A DNA stretch of 18,490 nt, taken from the NCBI GenBank assembly GCA_945870465.1, contig CAMBSS010000085.1:1-18490 (forward strand). Reading direction: 5' to 3'. The first letter of the stretch is position 1; the number at the start of each line of letters is the position of its first letter. The stretch is from Bordetella parapertussis. GTDB taxonomy: Bacteria > Pseudomonadota > Gammaproteobacteria > Burkholderiales > SG8-41. The notes under the pieces were generated by a model. That model saw only the letters and a list, made by a program, of their open reading frames with translations. It searched no databases and had not been told where the DNA came from. The position numbers and the translations under genes are program-made. Below, piece after piece: positions 7,614 to 15,611 of this stretch.

Positions 7614-9008
7614 TTAGTAGCGGCCTGGCGCCGCAAAGTTCTCGAAGCGTGTGTATTGCCCGAGGAAAGTGAGCTTGACGGTGCCGATGGGCCCGTTACG
7701 CTGCTTGCCGATGATGATTTCTGCCGTGCCCTTATCGGGCGAATCCGGGTTGTAAACCTCATCGCGATAGATAAACAGGATCAGGTCGGCATCCTGCTCG
7801 ATGGCGCCGGATTCGCGCAGGTCCGACATGACCGGACGCTTGTTCGGACGCTGTTCCAGCCCCCGATTCAATTGCGATAACGCGACAACCGGTACGTTGA
7901 GCTCCTTCGCTACGGCTTTCAACGCACGCGATATTTCCGCGACTTCGGTCGCGCGGTTTTCCATGCTGTTGCCGGTTTCCATCAGTTGCAGGTAATCGAT
8001 CACGATCAGACCAAGGCCGGGGCCGCCCTGCTGACGATGCAGGCGGCGCGCCCTGCCGCGCAACTCGGTAGGGTTCAACATGCCACTCTCGTCGATGAAT
8101 ATGGGCGCCTCGTTGAGCCTGCCGACCGAGGTCGTCAGTTTCTGCCAGTCGTCGTCGTTGAGCGCGCCAGTGCGCATCTTGTGCTGGTCCAGCCGGCCGA
8201 GCGAGCCCAGCATGCGCATGACCAGCTGGGGACCGCTCATTTCCATGCTGAATATCGCGGCCGGCATCCCTACCGACAACGCCACGTGTTCGGCAATGTT
8301 GAGCGCCAGCGCCGTCTTGCCCATACTCGGCCGCCCCGCCACGATCACCAGGTCGCCCGGTTGCAGGCCGGAGGTCATGCGGTCGAGATCGGTAAAGCCG
8401 GTAGCGATGCCCGTGACGTCGCTCGGGTTATCGCGCTTGTACAGCGTGTCTATGCGCTCCACCACCTTGGTCAGCAGCGGCTGGATTTCACTGAAGCCCT
8501 GGCGGCCGCGCGAGCCGGCCTCGGCGATCGCGAACACTTCTTTTTCCGCGTTATCGAGCAGGTCCTTGGCAGAGCGACCGAGGGGGTTGTACACCGAATC
8601 GGTGATACCGGTGCCAACTTCCGCGAGCCTGCGCATGATGGCGCGCTCGCGCACGATTTCTGCATAACGCCTGATGTTCGCCGCGCTCGGCGTGTTCACC
8701 GCGAGCGAACCGAGATAGGCCTGGCCGCCGACTTCTTCGAGCTTGGCGCTGCGCTCCAGGCTTTCGGCCACGGTCAGCGCATCGGCCGGCTTGTTGTCTT
8801 CGATCAGCAGCGAAATATGGCGATAAATCTGGCGATGGTCCGCGCGATAAAAATCAGCGTCCGTCAGCAGGTCGGCGATTTTTTCCCACGCAGTGTTGTC
8901 GAGCAGCAGGCCGCCCAGCACCGACTGCTCGGCCTCGACCGAGTACGGCGGCAGCTTGAGTGCTTCGATCTGCGGATCACGGTTGATTGGCGTTACGGCC
9001 TGTGCCAT
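7614..9008 (-). CDS. dnaB: Replicative DNA helicase DnaB
   Basis: 464 residues, the normal full length. DnaB is the hexameric 5'-3' helicase at the replication fork and partners primase and loader. The N-terminal domain (about 18-160) opens LKLPPYSVEAEQSVLGGLLL. The RecA-type ATPase shows Walker A GRPSMGKT (225-232), SMEM (254-257), Walker B LIVIDYLQLM (334-343), SQLNR (378-382) and MSDLRESGAIEQDAD (394-408). All key residues are intact and no intein is present. It follows rpsF-priB-rpsR-rplI but is separated from rplI by a strong terminator, so it probably has its own promoter in 9009-9106; I saw no convincing -35/-10 there. It converges on phoH with 7 bp between stops and no terminator. Confidence 0.98.
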   Translation of the reverse strand: MAQAVTPINRDPQIEALKLPPYSVEAEQSVLGGLLLDNTAWEKIADLLTDADFYRADHRQIYRHISLLIEDNKPADALTVAESLERSAKLEEVGGQAYLGSLAVNTPSAANIRRYAEIVRERAIMRRLAEVGTGITDSVYNPLGRSAKDLLDNAEKEVFAIAEAGSRGRQGFSEIQPLLTKVVERIDTLYKRDNPSDVTGIATGFTDLDRMTSGLQPGDLVIVAGRPSMGKTALALNIAEHVALSVGMPAAIFSMEMSGPQLVMRMLGSLGRLDQHKMRTGALNDDDWQKLTTSVGRLNEAPIFIDESGMLNPTELRGRARRLHRQQGGPGLGLIVIDYLQLMETGNSMENRATEVAEISRALKAVAKELNVPVVALSQLNRGLEQRPNKRPVMSDLRESGAIEQDADLILFIYRDEVYNPDSPDKGTAEIIIGKQRNGPIGTVKLTFLGQYTRFENFAAPGRY

Positions 9009-9106
9009 GAGGGCGGCTTTCGGTTAGTGCTGGGGGAAGTTTTTTCAGGCCTGTCGGACTGCGCGAACTGCCGAGACACGCTGCAATTTACCAGAGCCAG
9101 CCGCAT

Positions 9107-9136
9107 AAAAAAAGGGCTGTCGCCAGCCCTTTTTTT
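9107..9136 (-). terminator. Intrinsic terminator after rplI, symmetrical
   Basis: A perfect 13-bp stem (seven A, GGGCTG, loop TCGC, CAGCCC, seven T) with a 4-base loop. Read on the minus strand it gives a GC stem plus U-run about 50 bp after the rplI stop, so it ends the rpsF-priB-rpsR-rplI transcript. It is equally good on the plus strand and would block any antisense transcript leaving dnaB. Confidence 0.93.
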
Positions 9137-9187
9137 GCCGCAAAAAATCTGTTTGAAATGAATGCTAACGTGCTGACGGCGCCCGCT

Positions 9188-9640
9188 TCAGGCTGCGTCG
9201 CCGAGCACGGACACGGTAATCGTGACCGCCACGTCGGTGTGCAATGCGACTTTGAGCTGCTGGTCGCCGATCTGCTTCAACGGACCCGCGGGCATGCGGA
9301 TGGCCGCCTTCGGCACGTCGAAACCCTGCGCCTTCAACGCATCGGAGATATCCGAATTGGTGACCGAGCCGAACAGCTTGCCGTCGACGCCGGCTTTCTG
9401 CGTGATCTGCACCATCAGGCCATCGAGCTTGGCAGCGCGTTCCTGCGCGGCGGTCAGCGCATCGGCCTGGGCTTTTTCGAGCTCGGCGCGGCGTTTTTCG
9501 AATTCGGCGATGCTGGCCTGGGTCGCGCGCTTGGCCTTGCCTTGCGGGATCAGGTAATTGCGGGCAAAACCGTCTTTCACTTTGACCACTTCACCCAGTT
9601 GGCCAAGGTTGACCACTTTTTCGAGCAGTATGATTTGCAT
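9188..9640 (-). CDS. rplI: 50S ribosomal protein L9
   Basis: 150 residues, as usual for L9. L9 binds 23S rRNA at the base of the L1 stalk and its two domains are joined by a long helix. The start [19 protein letters not shown] and [15 protein letters not shown] are the L9 N-domain signature; the middle is the charged helix ([20 protein letters not shown]); the C-domain has [11 protein letters not shown]. The frame is open upstream to 9706, but that part overlaps rpsR; the ATG at 9640 has GAGG 6 bases upstream and begins the conserved domain. It lies 10 bp after rpsR and is the last gene before the terminator. Confidence 0.98.
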   Translation of the reverse strand: MQIILLEKVVNLGQLGEVVKVKDGFARNYLIPQGKAKRATQASIAEFEKRRAELEKAQADALTAAQERAAKLDGLMVQITQKAGVDGKLFGSVTNSDISDALKAQGFDVPKAAIRMPAGPLKQIGDQQLKVALHTDVAVTITVSVLGDAA

Positions 9641-9646
9641 GGCAGT

Positions 9647-9650
9647 CCTC
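9647..9650 (-). promoter_or_regulatory. rplI: Ribosome binding site that fixes the rplI start
   Basis: The minus strand reads GAGG, 6 bases before the ATG at 9640 and immediately after the rpsR stop. It supports the internal ATG over the upstream in-frame start that would overlap rpsR. Confidence 0.7.
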
Positions 9651-9941
9651 TCAGTGCAGATCGGTGTACGGCAGGAGCGCCAGGAACCGCGCGCGCATGA
9701 TCGCATCGCCCAGCTGGCGCTGGTAGCGCGCCTTGGTGCCGGTAATGCGCGCCGGGATGATCTTGCCGTTTTCGTTGATGAAGTCTTTCAGCAAGTCGAC
9801 GTCTTTGTAGTCGATCTGCTTGATTTTCTCGACCGTGAAGCGACAGAACTTCTTGCGCCGGAAGAGGTTCTTCGCGCCGCGTTTTTTGTCCTTGTCCTTC
9901 TTGTCGTTCTTGCCCCTGCCCTTGCCGCGTCCCATTGCCAT
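9651..9941 (-). CDS. rpsR: 30S ribosomal protein S18, with long basic N-terminal extension
   Basis: 96 residues; S18 is usually about 75. S18 sits in the platform of the small subunit next to S6. The conserved body is seen in [44 protein letters not shown] and [11 protein letters not shown]. The first 25 residues are a Gly/Lys/Asp-rich tail ([20 protein letters not shown]) not found in E. coli S18; some betaproteobacteria have shorter extensions. The ATG at 9941 is set by AAGGAG 7 bases upstream (9949-9954), which also favours it over the Met two codons later. Cys in KKFCRF is a C+ type feature. Confidence 0.97.
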   Translation of the reverse strand: MAMGRGKGRGKNDKKDKDKKRGAKNLFRRKKFCRFTVEKIKQIDYKDVDLLKDFINENGKIIPARITGTKARYQRQLGDAIMRARFLALLPYTDLH

Positions 9942-9964
9942 CTTTGTTCTCCTTGATTCCTGTT

Positions 9965-10270
9965 CTATTCGGCGCCGTTGCCGATTGCGTCTGTCACGTG
10001 CAACACCAGCCTGCGATCCTTGATGCTGTGCTGTGTGAGAAAGCCTTTAATCTGCAACGGCTGATTGAGTTTTTGTGTGCTGAGCCTGACCGCCAGTTCG
10101 CCTATCGCCACCGCTTCGACCTCGCATCGCGCTTCGCGCTGCCCGCCAGCTTCCGTCTGTATCGACTTGTGATCAATTACGAGGTCGATTACGGGAATCC
10201 CGGCCGGCGTGTGCCGCAATGTCGCGCGTTTGAGCAAGCGGCCGTCGATGACGACCTGATTGCGTTTCAC
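9965..10270 (-). CDS. priB: Primosomal replication protein N (PriB)
   Basis: 101 residues, as usual. PriB is a dimeric single-stranded-DNA-binding OB-fold protein that bridges PriA and DnaT when replication restarts. [16 protein letters not shown] and the later [11 protein letters not shown] match the betaproteobacterial PriB pattern (R-TPAG-P). It begins with GTG at 10270, immediately after the rpsF stop codon with no base between, and has no separate Shine-Dalgarno, so translation must be coupled to rpsF. The position between rpsF and rpsR supports the call. Confidence 0.92.
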   Translation of the reverse strand: MKRNQVVIDGRLLKRATLRHTPAGIPVIDLVIDHKSIQTEAGGQREARCEVEAVAIGELAVRLSTQKLNQPLQIKGFLTQHSIKDRRLVLHVTDAIGNGAE

Positions 10271-10690
10271 CTATGTCGTGGCGGGTGCCGTGGCAGGCGC
10301 TGCAACAGGTGCGGGTGCCGGTGCTGCTGCTGCTGGGGCCGGGGCCGACGGCTGCGTCAATGAACGCGATTTTTCCTCTTTCATCATCGGCGAGGGCGCT
10401 GTCATCGCTTCCGTCATGCGGACGGTCAGGTGGCGCAGCACGGCGTCATTGAACTTGAACGCGTGTTCGAGTTCCTCGAGCGTTTCGTTGTTGCACTCGA
10501 TGTTCATGAGCACGTAATGCGCTTTGTGCATTTTCTGGATGGGATATGCCATCTGGCGCCGGCCCCAATCTTCGAGGCGATGCATCTTGCCGCCCTTGGC
10601 CAGCACCGTCGAGCGGTAGCGCTCGACCATCCCGGGGACCTGTTCGCTCTGGTCGGGATGTACGATAAAAACGATTTCATAATGTCGCAT
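10271..10690 (-). CDS. rpsF: 30S ribosomal protein S6, with Ala/Pro-rich C-terminal tail
   Basis: 139 residues. S6 binds S18 on the small-subunit platform. The start [21 protein letters not shown] and [21 protein letters not shown] are the S6 signature, and [13 protein letters not shown] ends the folded domain. The last 35 residues are a low-complexity Ala/Pro tail ([20 protein letters not shown]) in place of the Glu-rich tail of E. coli S6. AAGGAG at 10699-10704, 8 bases before the ATG, is a strong ribosome site. It is the first gene of the rpsF-priB-rpsR-rplI operon. The 10691-10834 intergenic must hold its promoter, but I see no clear pair of hexamers there. Confidence 0.97.
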   Translation of the reverse strand: MRHYEIVFIVHPDQSEQVPGMVERYRSTVLAKGGKMHRLEDWGRRQMAYPIQKMHKAHYVLMNIECNNETLEELEHAFKFNDAVLRHLTVRMTEAMTAPSPMMKEEKSRSLTQPSAPAPAAAAPAPAPVAAPATAPATT

Positions 10691-10834
10691 CGATAAATCT
10701 CCTTATGGATAAAGCCTCCCGTTATGCGTGGACGGTGAGGCAAGGACTGAGGTTAAAAACCGCCGAATGACGTTAACCGAGGCGCAGATTCTACAGATGT
10801 TTCAGCGAGATAGCTATGCAGCCCTGGTCAGGAC

Positions 10835-12484
10835 TCAGAACGGGATGGCGATACTGCCCTGCACCATCTGGTCGCCATTGGCCTGGCTGCCGGCGGGGTC
10901 CACGACCTGCGAGAAATCGAGGCGCAAGTTAAGATGCTTGCCGTAGGTCATGCGCACGCCGAAACCGACGCTGTCGCCCGACTGCCCTGACAATTCGCCC
11001 GGCTGTATGCTGTTGCGGCCGGTGGTGCCCATGTCGTAAAACCCCAGCAGGCGCATCTTGACGTTTTTCCAGTTGAATCTCGCCCCCAATTCAGGCGTAT
11101 AGATTTCGATGCTGGCTGCATAGCCCTTGTCGTTGGAAACCTCGCGGTTATTGAAGCCGCGCACCGAATCCGGGCCGCCAAAGCCGAACTGCTCGCCCGG
11201 TATCAGCGCGTCGTTGGTGTACTGTCCGTTGATGACGGTGCGCAACTGCCACTCGCCGGGCAGCGCCCGGCTGTAATTCGCGCCCCACCGCCATATCCGG
11301 TAGTTTGCGGTCGCATCGACGCGTACGGGCGCGGTAATCCCCGCCTTGGGTAATTTGAAGTCGTTGTCGCCGCCATCGTTCATGCCCGGGATATTCTGCG
11401 AATAGCCCAGGTAAAAACCGAGCTCCGAAGTGCTCATGCGCCACTGCCCGCTGTAAGTGACGCTCGCCGGCAGCACCGTCACGTCCGGCACCAGGGGCGT
11501 GCCCGTGAGCGTCGTCACGTTGGTCTTGAAAGCGCGGTAATCAAGCCCGAAAGCGACCTTGTGCTCGTACTCCGCGATCTTCGGCAGATAGAGGTTGTAG
11601 CGTGCGCCCATGACGGTGCCGCTGCCGCTGACGTTGAAAAGCCCCTGCAGCGTGCCGGAACTCACGTCAGAATAACCGGCGAAAAACTCGAGCGCGCTGT
11701 TGTACTCGTAAAGCGGTATGCGGTAGCCGGCGCCGAATATTGTGACCTTATTTGGGTTCTCCGGCGATGTTACGTACTGGAAGTTGAACACGTGATCGCG
11801 GTTGAACACGTTTGAATGCTGCATCGCGATACCGGTGCGGAAACGCCCGGTATCGACAGTACCGGAATTGTCGAACGTAGCAACGAACTTGAGCGGCTTT
11901 TCATCGACCACCTTGACCGTGGCGTCGACCTGCGCTTCGGTCGCACCCGCCTTGAGCAGCACAGTCGTCTGCTTGGCCGGATGGTCCGCCAGCAATTGCA
12001 GATTCTGCGCCAGCAACTGCGAATTCGGCGTGGCTCCAGGCTGTATTCCCGGCAGACTGCGGCGCACGTTGCTCTCGTCGAAAAATTCATTGCCCTCGAT
12101 GATGATCTTGCCGACCTTGGGCTCGATTACCCGCAGCCGCACGACGCCGCGCGTGATGTCTTGCTCTGGCAACAACACCTGCACCACGCCGTAGCCGCGG
12201 CCGCGATAGACGTACTCGAGCTCTTCGAGCGCGCGCTGAATGTCGGAAAAATCCTTCTGCTTGCCGGTATAGGGAGCAATCGCCGCGTCGATTGCGGCCG
12301 CATCGAGAAGAGTATTGCCGACCACTTCGTAGCGCACTACCTCAAAACGCGGCGAAACCGGGGCATCGGTTTGCGGCGACTGTGCCCACGCGGGCACGGC
12401 GAACGAAGCAAAACTCGCCCACACGGTCAGCGCGATGAGGCTCAGGCAGCGTTGCAAGGACTTTCGCAAGCGTGTGGCTTTCAC
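10835..12484 (-). CDS. TpsB outer-membrane transporter (ShlB/FhaC family)
   Basis: 549 residues from GTG 12484. It is the two-partner-secretion pore for a TpsA protein in the outer membrane. After a signal peptide (RLRKSLQRCLSLIALTVWA...PAWAQ) comes POTRA1 (FEVVRYEVVGNTLLDAAAI to LRVIE), POTRA2 (VGKIIIEGNEFFDES to KVVDE) and a 16-strand-type barrel. The loop-6 tip GFGGPDSVRGFNNREV carries the VRGF/Y motif that defines the Omp85/TpsB superfamily, and the chain ends on Phe (SIAIPF), as is usual for barrels. A TTG at 12532 and ATG at 12508 are in frame, but the first lies upstream of the predicted transcription start and neither improves the signal peptide. It is separated from tpsA by fecR, decayed sequence and the PaaK-like gene. 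Confidence 0.92.
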   Translation of the reverse strand: MKATRLRKSLQRCLSLIALTVWASFASFAVPAWAQSPQTDAPVSPRFEVVRYEVVGNTLLDAAAIDAAIAPYTGKQKDFSDIQRALEELEYVYRGRGYGVVQVLLPEQDITRGVVRLRVIEPKVGKIIIEGNEFFDESNVRRSLPGIQPGATPNSQLLAQNLQLLADHPAKQTTVLLKAGATEAQVDATVKVVDEKPLKFVATFDNSGTVDTGRFRTGIAMQHSNVFNRDHVFNFQYVTSPENPNKVTIFGAGYRIPLYEYNSALEFFAGYSDVSSGTLQGLFNVSGSGTVMGARYNLYLPKIAEYEHKVAFGLDYRAFKTNVTTLTGTPLVPDVTVLPASVTYSGQWRMSTSELGFYLGYSQNIPGMNDGGDNDFKLPKAGITAPVRVDATANYRIWRWGANYSRALPGEWQLRTVINGQYTNDALIPGEQFGFGGPDSVRGFNNREVSNDKGYAASIEIYTPELGARFNWKNVKMRLLGFYDMGTTGRNSIQPGELSGQSGDSVGFGVRMTYGKHLNLRLDFSQVVDPAGSQANGDQMVQGSIAIPF

Positions 12485-12796
12485 AGTATCGTTATTAAAA
12501 CTAATCATACCAAAATATACTATAAAATTCAATCATTTCAAGCGTATTCTCCAAGAACTGCTGTAATACTGTATGCGGCAGGCTACAGTCGAATATAGCC
12601 CTGACGATTGAAAAATGGCGTGTTTGCGCCGTATTCGGCCTGCCAAATCAATTAAAACTGCGTCGGCAAGCCCCTCTCCATTCAAATATAGATAACACCC
12701 TAGCGAAATAGGCAGGCTACCGGACCATCGAGTCGACGGGCCGGATACGAATTATTCATTCGCCACGCCCTTGCGCGCGGTCGGCCAAGTGCGGCT
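12485..12796. other. Intergenic region upstream of tpsB
   Basis: About 312 bp without a gene. It holds the AT-rich tpsB promoter at the left end and a 10-bp direct repeat GGCAGGCTAC at 12577-12586 and 12711-12720 (134 bp apart), which may be chance. I saw no terminator for the PaaK-like gene and no RNA gene. Confidence 0.5.
12514..12541 (-). promoter_or_regulatory. Candidate sigma-70 promoter of tpsB
   Basis: On the minus strand TTGAAA (12541-12536), a 16-bp spacer and TATATT (12519-12514), in a strongly AT-rich stretch. Transcription would begin near 12507, giving a leader of about 23 bases to the GTG at 12484. This excludes the TTG at 12532 as start if correct. Confidence 0.5.
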
Positions 12797-14155
12797 TCAA
12801 TCAACAATCTCGGAGATGAATTCCTCGAACTTATAATTCGCTGCACGCGGTATCTCGGCGACCTCCTCTATGTCAATCCGGAACGGGTGACCAAGTGCCT
12901 GCCGCAACGTTTCACCCAGTTTTTGCCTTTCCTCCAGAGTCAATGCACGCGATGCAACAATGCGTAACAGGATGGCATCGCGGCTTTTCTGCACCAACTG
13001 CAACTGCCTGACCGGTGCGACATGCACCCATTTTTCGCTCGGAAAACTCGCCCAGTGCCGGCGTCCATCGGGCAACGTCAGGATGTTGCGCACACGCCCC
13101 AGAATGCGCCGGATCACCGGCAACTGGCGACCGCACTCGCACGGCCCGCCCGCCTCGGCATAGTCCCCGATTTCGTAGCGGACCAGCGGCATCGCAAAAT
13201 TATGCAGGGGGGTCACCACGACGCGTCCGATCTGCCCCGGCGCGCACGGTTTGTTATCTGCATCGAGAATCTCGCAGATGAGGCCTTCTGCCTGCACGTG
13301 GTAATGCTCATGCTGCGGACACTGCAAGGCGATATAGCCGACCTCTTGCGCGCTGTAAATATCAACTACCGGTACATTCCAGGCACGCCGGCACAGCTCC
13401 CGCAGGTCGGCTGGAAGCGCTTCGCCGAATGACCTTACCTGTCGCAGTCGAGGTAACTGCACGCCGCGTGCCAGGGCACGCAGCGCCAAGGCACGCAAAT
13501 TGGAAGCGTAGGTAATCAGGTAGTCAGGATTTGACGACCGCAGCCATTCGATCTGCGCGTCAAGATCGGTGCGTATATTCAGCATGACGCAGGGCCCGGT
13601 CTCCAGCGCCACGTCAGTCGCGGCACCCCAGCTCGGCGCAGTGGAAGTCTCAAGCGCAGTGCGGATCGCCGCAAGCTTTCCGGACAAATCGCGCTGTTGC
13701 CACACGTGCTCGCGCAACGTATACCCGCGCCAGAAATACTGGGTGAGATCGGTAGTGTAAAAATTAATAGGACGGCCGGTCGAACCCGACGTTGTCCCTT
13801 TACCAATCTCGCCGTGCTGAGGCGGGACGTTGCGGCACAACAGCGCCTCGCCCTGGGCTTGAATTTCGCTGCGCGTCAATAACGGAACAGCCGAAAGCCA
13901 TTCGCGCGTCGGCATCATACCCGGCTGGAAGCCGGCAGTGGCGAGTCGCGTTCGCCAGAACGGCAGCGTGTCATGAGCGTGCTGCAGCAACAATTGCAGT
14001 TGACGCATCTGGTGTTGTTCCAGTACGGCCGACGGCCACCACTGGGTTTGTTCGAGTTGGAACTGCAAGGCGAGCGCGGTGGCGGCGCCGGGCGACGGCA
14101 TCCCGGGCCATGCAACCGATGGCATTGCACTGCGAAACTTCAATATCGGCGACAT
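12797..14155 (-). CDS. PaaK/CapK-like adenylate-forming enzyme
   Basis: 452 residues, the length of phenylacetate-CoA-ligase-type proteins. Motifs: phosphate loop TTSGSTGRPINFYTT (121-135), SFGEALP (242-248), YSAQEVGYIA (267-276) and the C-terminal block LVRYEIGDYAEAGG followed by CECGRQLPVIRRILGR (339-354). Cys279, Cys339 and Cys341 sit where related proteins have metal-binding cysteines. Members activate a carboxylate as acyl-AMP, then pass it to CoA, an amine or another acceptor; many in polysaccharide or surface loci have no known substrate. Its position between fecR and tpsB suggests, without proof, a role in modifying the surface product. The first 20-30 residues are poorly conserved-looking, so a later Met (11 or 19) is possible. 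Confidence 0.85.
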   Translation of the reverse strand: MSPILKFRSAMPSVAWPGMPSPGAATALALQFQLEQTQWWPSAVLEQHQMRQLQLLLQHAHDTLPFWRTRLATAGFQPGMMPTREWLSAVPLLTRSEIQAQGEALLCRNVPPQHGEIGKGTTSGSTGRPINFYTTDLTQYFWRGYTLREHVWQQRDLSGKLAAIRTALETSTAPSWGAATDVALETGPCVMLNIRTDLDAQIEWLRSSNPDYLITYASNLRALALRALARGVQLPRLRQVRSFGEALPADLRELCRRAWNVPVVDIYSAQEVGYIALQCPQHEHYHVQAEGLICEILDADNKPCAPGQIGRVVVTPLHNFAMPLVRYEIGDYAEAGGPCECGRQLPVIRRILGRVRNILTLPDGRRHWASFPSEKWVHVAPVRQLQLVQKSRDAILLRIVASRALTLEERQKLGETLRQALGHPFRIDIEEVAEIPRAANYKFEEFISEIVD

Positions 14156-14197
14156 GGTTGAATTCGCCCCCGGGAAAAGCGGCTGGTCCGCGTGTCA

Positions 14198-14203
14198 ATT
14201 ATA
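14198..14203 (-). promoter_or_regulatory. Candidate -10 element of the PaaK-like gene
   Basis: The minus strand reads TATAAT, followed by TTGACA. The -10 match is perfect but the hexamer 17 bp upstream (CACAAG) is not a -35. Transcription would begin about 36 bases before the ATG at 14155. Confidence 0.3.
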
Positions 14204-14379
14204 GTCGCGGCGGACGGCACCTTGTGACTACACCAACACGCTTGCAGCGCGCCATACGCTGTATCTGCGCCCCTGACGCGCGTGCCGCGAATCGGCGCTA
14301 AAGGTAGCCGTGTGCGGATGGTGTTACCGACATTCCATGATCTCGTCGCGCGGGAACACCAGACCGACTGTGCGCCACA

Positions 14380-14647
14380 CTGCGCTCTAGCGGGCAAGCC
14401 GGTGGATTTTTCGTAAGTCGAGATCGCCGCCGCAACCGGATGCCGCAGCGTAATCACGTATTCGGTCTCCGGCCACCGATTGCGCCACCGCGCGCTTTCT
14501 TTCGGCATCGACCGGCACCAGCACCTCGCTGAGCTGATCGTGCAAGGACACATCCTGCTCGCGCCCGGTAATGCAATGATGCAGAAACTCGATGAACGCC
14601 GGCGAAACGGGGAATGCCCTGTCGCTCAGCTTGATTTCGACGCTCAT
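14380..14647 (-). pseudogene. Possible frameshifted remnant, perhaps sulfotransferase-like
   Basis: An ATG at 14647 with AGGGA about 8 bases upstream starts a well-biased frame (MSVEIKLSDRAFPVSPAFIE, then GREQDVSLHDQLSEVLVPVD) that loses protein-like character near 14470 and stops at 14387. In the +1 frame the sequence then reads ETEYVITLRHPVAAAISTYE, with a look of the sulfotransferase R(N/H)P element, before becoming random near 14390. One base lost or gained near 14465-14475 would join the two. The whole is too short for a sulfotransferase, so it is at best a fragment. A real short gene of 86 codons is the alternative. Confidence 0.3.
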
Positions 14648-14720
14648 GGCTATCCCTGCGCCTCAAACTGGCAGCATGATGACACATATATTATTTGGCG
14701 CGCGGGGGTGGGGCGGAACG

Positions 14721-15599
14721 CTATTTACAGCCGGCTGCGCTCTTGAGACCGCCTGCGGTCGGCAAGTACAAATCAATCTTCCCGCCGCCGATGCCGCCGA
14801 TCGATACCTTGATTTCGAGGCCGTTCGAAAACCCTGACTGCCCTTCGCCGATCACCACGATGTTGGGCGTGGCCTGGGCCAGCAACATGCCGCCGCCGGC
14901 GGGCGGTTGATCGCTCTTCACGGGCCCGTTGTCGTTCTGCGCGAGAATTACGCGCTCGCCGTTAGAGGATCCATCAGCGGCCTTAACATTGTCGATCTGC
15001 ATTGTGTAGACGCCGCTGTGGGTCTCGTGGTGAGTGCCCGGCTGCAGCGTTTCGCCGCCTTTGACGACGCCATCGCAACTCGGGGCGCAGGCGATAGTGT
15101 CGCCTATCGAGCCGCGAATGCCGATCGTCGCTGTGGCAGTGCCGATGCGATAGGCATTCTGGTTCCCGCGCTTGCCGATCAGGCCGGTGACGGTACGCAT
15201 GCCGCCTTTGAACAGGCGGAAAAATACGCCGTCGGCCTCCGGCTTGTCGGCGACATAGCTGTAAGCATCGACTTTCATCTGGGTAAGCGGGCGCATGGTC
15301 AGCGAACTGCCATCGCTGAAATTGATTTGCGCGTAGCTGTCTTTTTGCGTCGACAGCACGTCACCCTGAAAGACTTCGGATTTCTGGCCGAGCACCAATA
15401 TGGCTCCATTGGGCCGCATGACCGACAACGTCCCGCTAACGTGCAGGACCTCGCCCGCGGCGGCGGCCAGCGCGGACATGCTCGCCAGGCTCGAGAACAG
15501 GAAAATCACGGCCAGCAGAGCAGCCTTGGCCGCTCTCGGGCCGGCATTTTTTTGTGCGCTCGATGTGATCATATCTGGCATATCGTTGGTCTGGCGCAT
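14721..15599 (-). CDS. Secreted FecR-domain protein with C-terminal cysteine
   Basis: 292 residues. A signal peptide or N-terminal anchor (AAKAALLAVIFLFSSLASMS) ends near ALA at 43-45. The FecR domain follows: VFQGDVLSTQKDSYAQINFS (77-96), SSLTMRPLTQMKVDAYSY (98-115) and ATATIGIRGSIGD (155-167). In classical FecR this domain is a periplasmic sensor that acts on a sigma factor; here there is no cytoplasmic N-terminal domain and no sigma-factor gene, so it is a stand-alone exported form as often found near large surface proteins. Cysteines are C171, C175 (CAPSC) and the penultimate C291 in GGLKSAAGCK. It lies 12 bp after tpsA, so the two are probably co-transcribed. Its function is not known. 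Confidence 0.85.
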   Translation of the reverse strand: MRQTNDMPDMITSSAQKNAGPRAAKAALLAVIFLFSSLASMSALAAAAGEVLHVSGTLSVMRPNGAILVLGQKSEVFQGDVLSTQKDSYAQINFSDGSSLTMRPLTQMKVDAYSYVADKPEADGVFFRLFKGGMRTVTGLIGKRGNQNAYRIGTATATIGIRGSIGDTIACAPSCDGVVKGGETLQPGTHHETHSGVYTMQIDNVKAADGSSNGERVILAQNDNGPVKSDQPPAGGGMLLAQATPNIVVIGEGQSGFSNGLEIKVSIGGIGGGKIDLYLPTAGGLKSAAGCK

Positions 15600-15611
15600 T
15601 CTCAGATTACA

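Larger units (their letters stand above)
14156..14720. other. Gene-poor stretch between fecR and the PaaK-like gene
   Basis: About 565 bp with no intact gene. The distal part holds a possible broken gene (14380-14647), the 14156-14380 part holds the candidate TATAAT, and 14648-14720 holds nothing I recognise. No terminator with a U-run was seen after fecR. Confidence 0.6.

Noticed and set aside
7986..9161. A 391-codon open frame on the plus strand
   Set aside because: It is the complement of dnaB and crosses its terminator; the composition is Arg/His-rich and no motif is seen.
10691..10834. Promoter for rpsF and the GGTTAA/TTAACC inverted repeat near 10749-10778 as a terminator of tpsB
   Set aside because: No pair of hexamers at proper spacing; the inverted repeat has only 6-bp arms, a long loop and no U-run.
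12577..12720. Direct repeat GGCAGGCTAC as insertion-element or attachment-site ends
   Set aside because: Only 10 bp, no transposase or integrase, and nothing mobile between the copies.
14721..15599. Classical FecR anti-sigma/sigma pair regulating iron uptake
   Set aside because: No sigma-factor or TonB-receptor gene is present and the protein has an N-terminal export signal instead of a cytoplasmic anti-sigma part.
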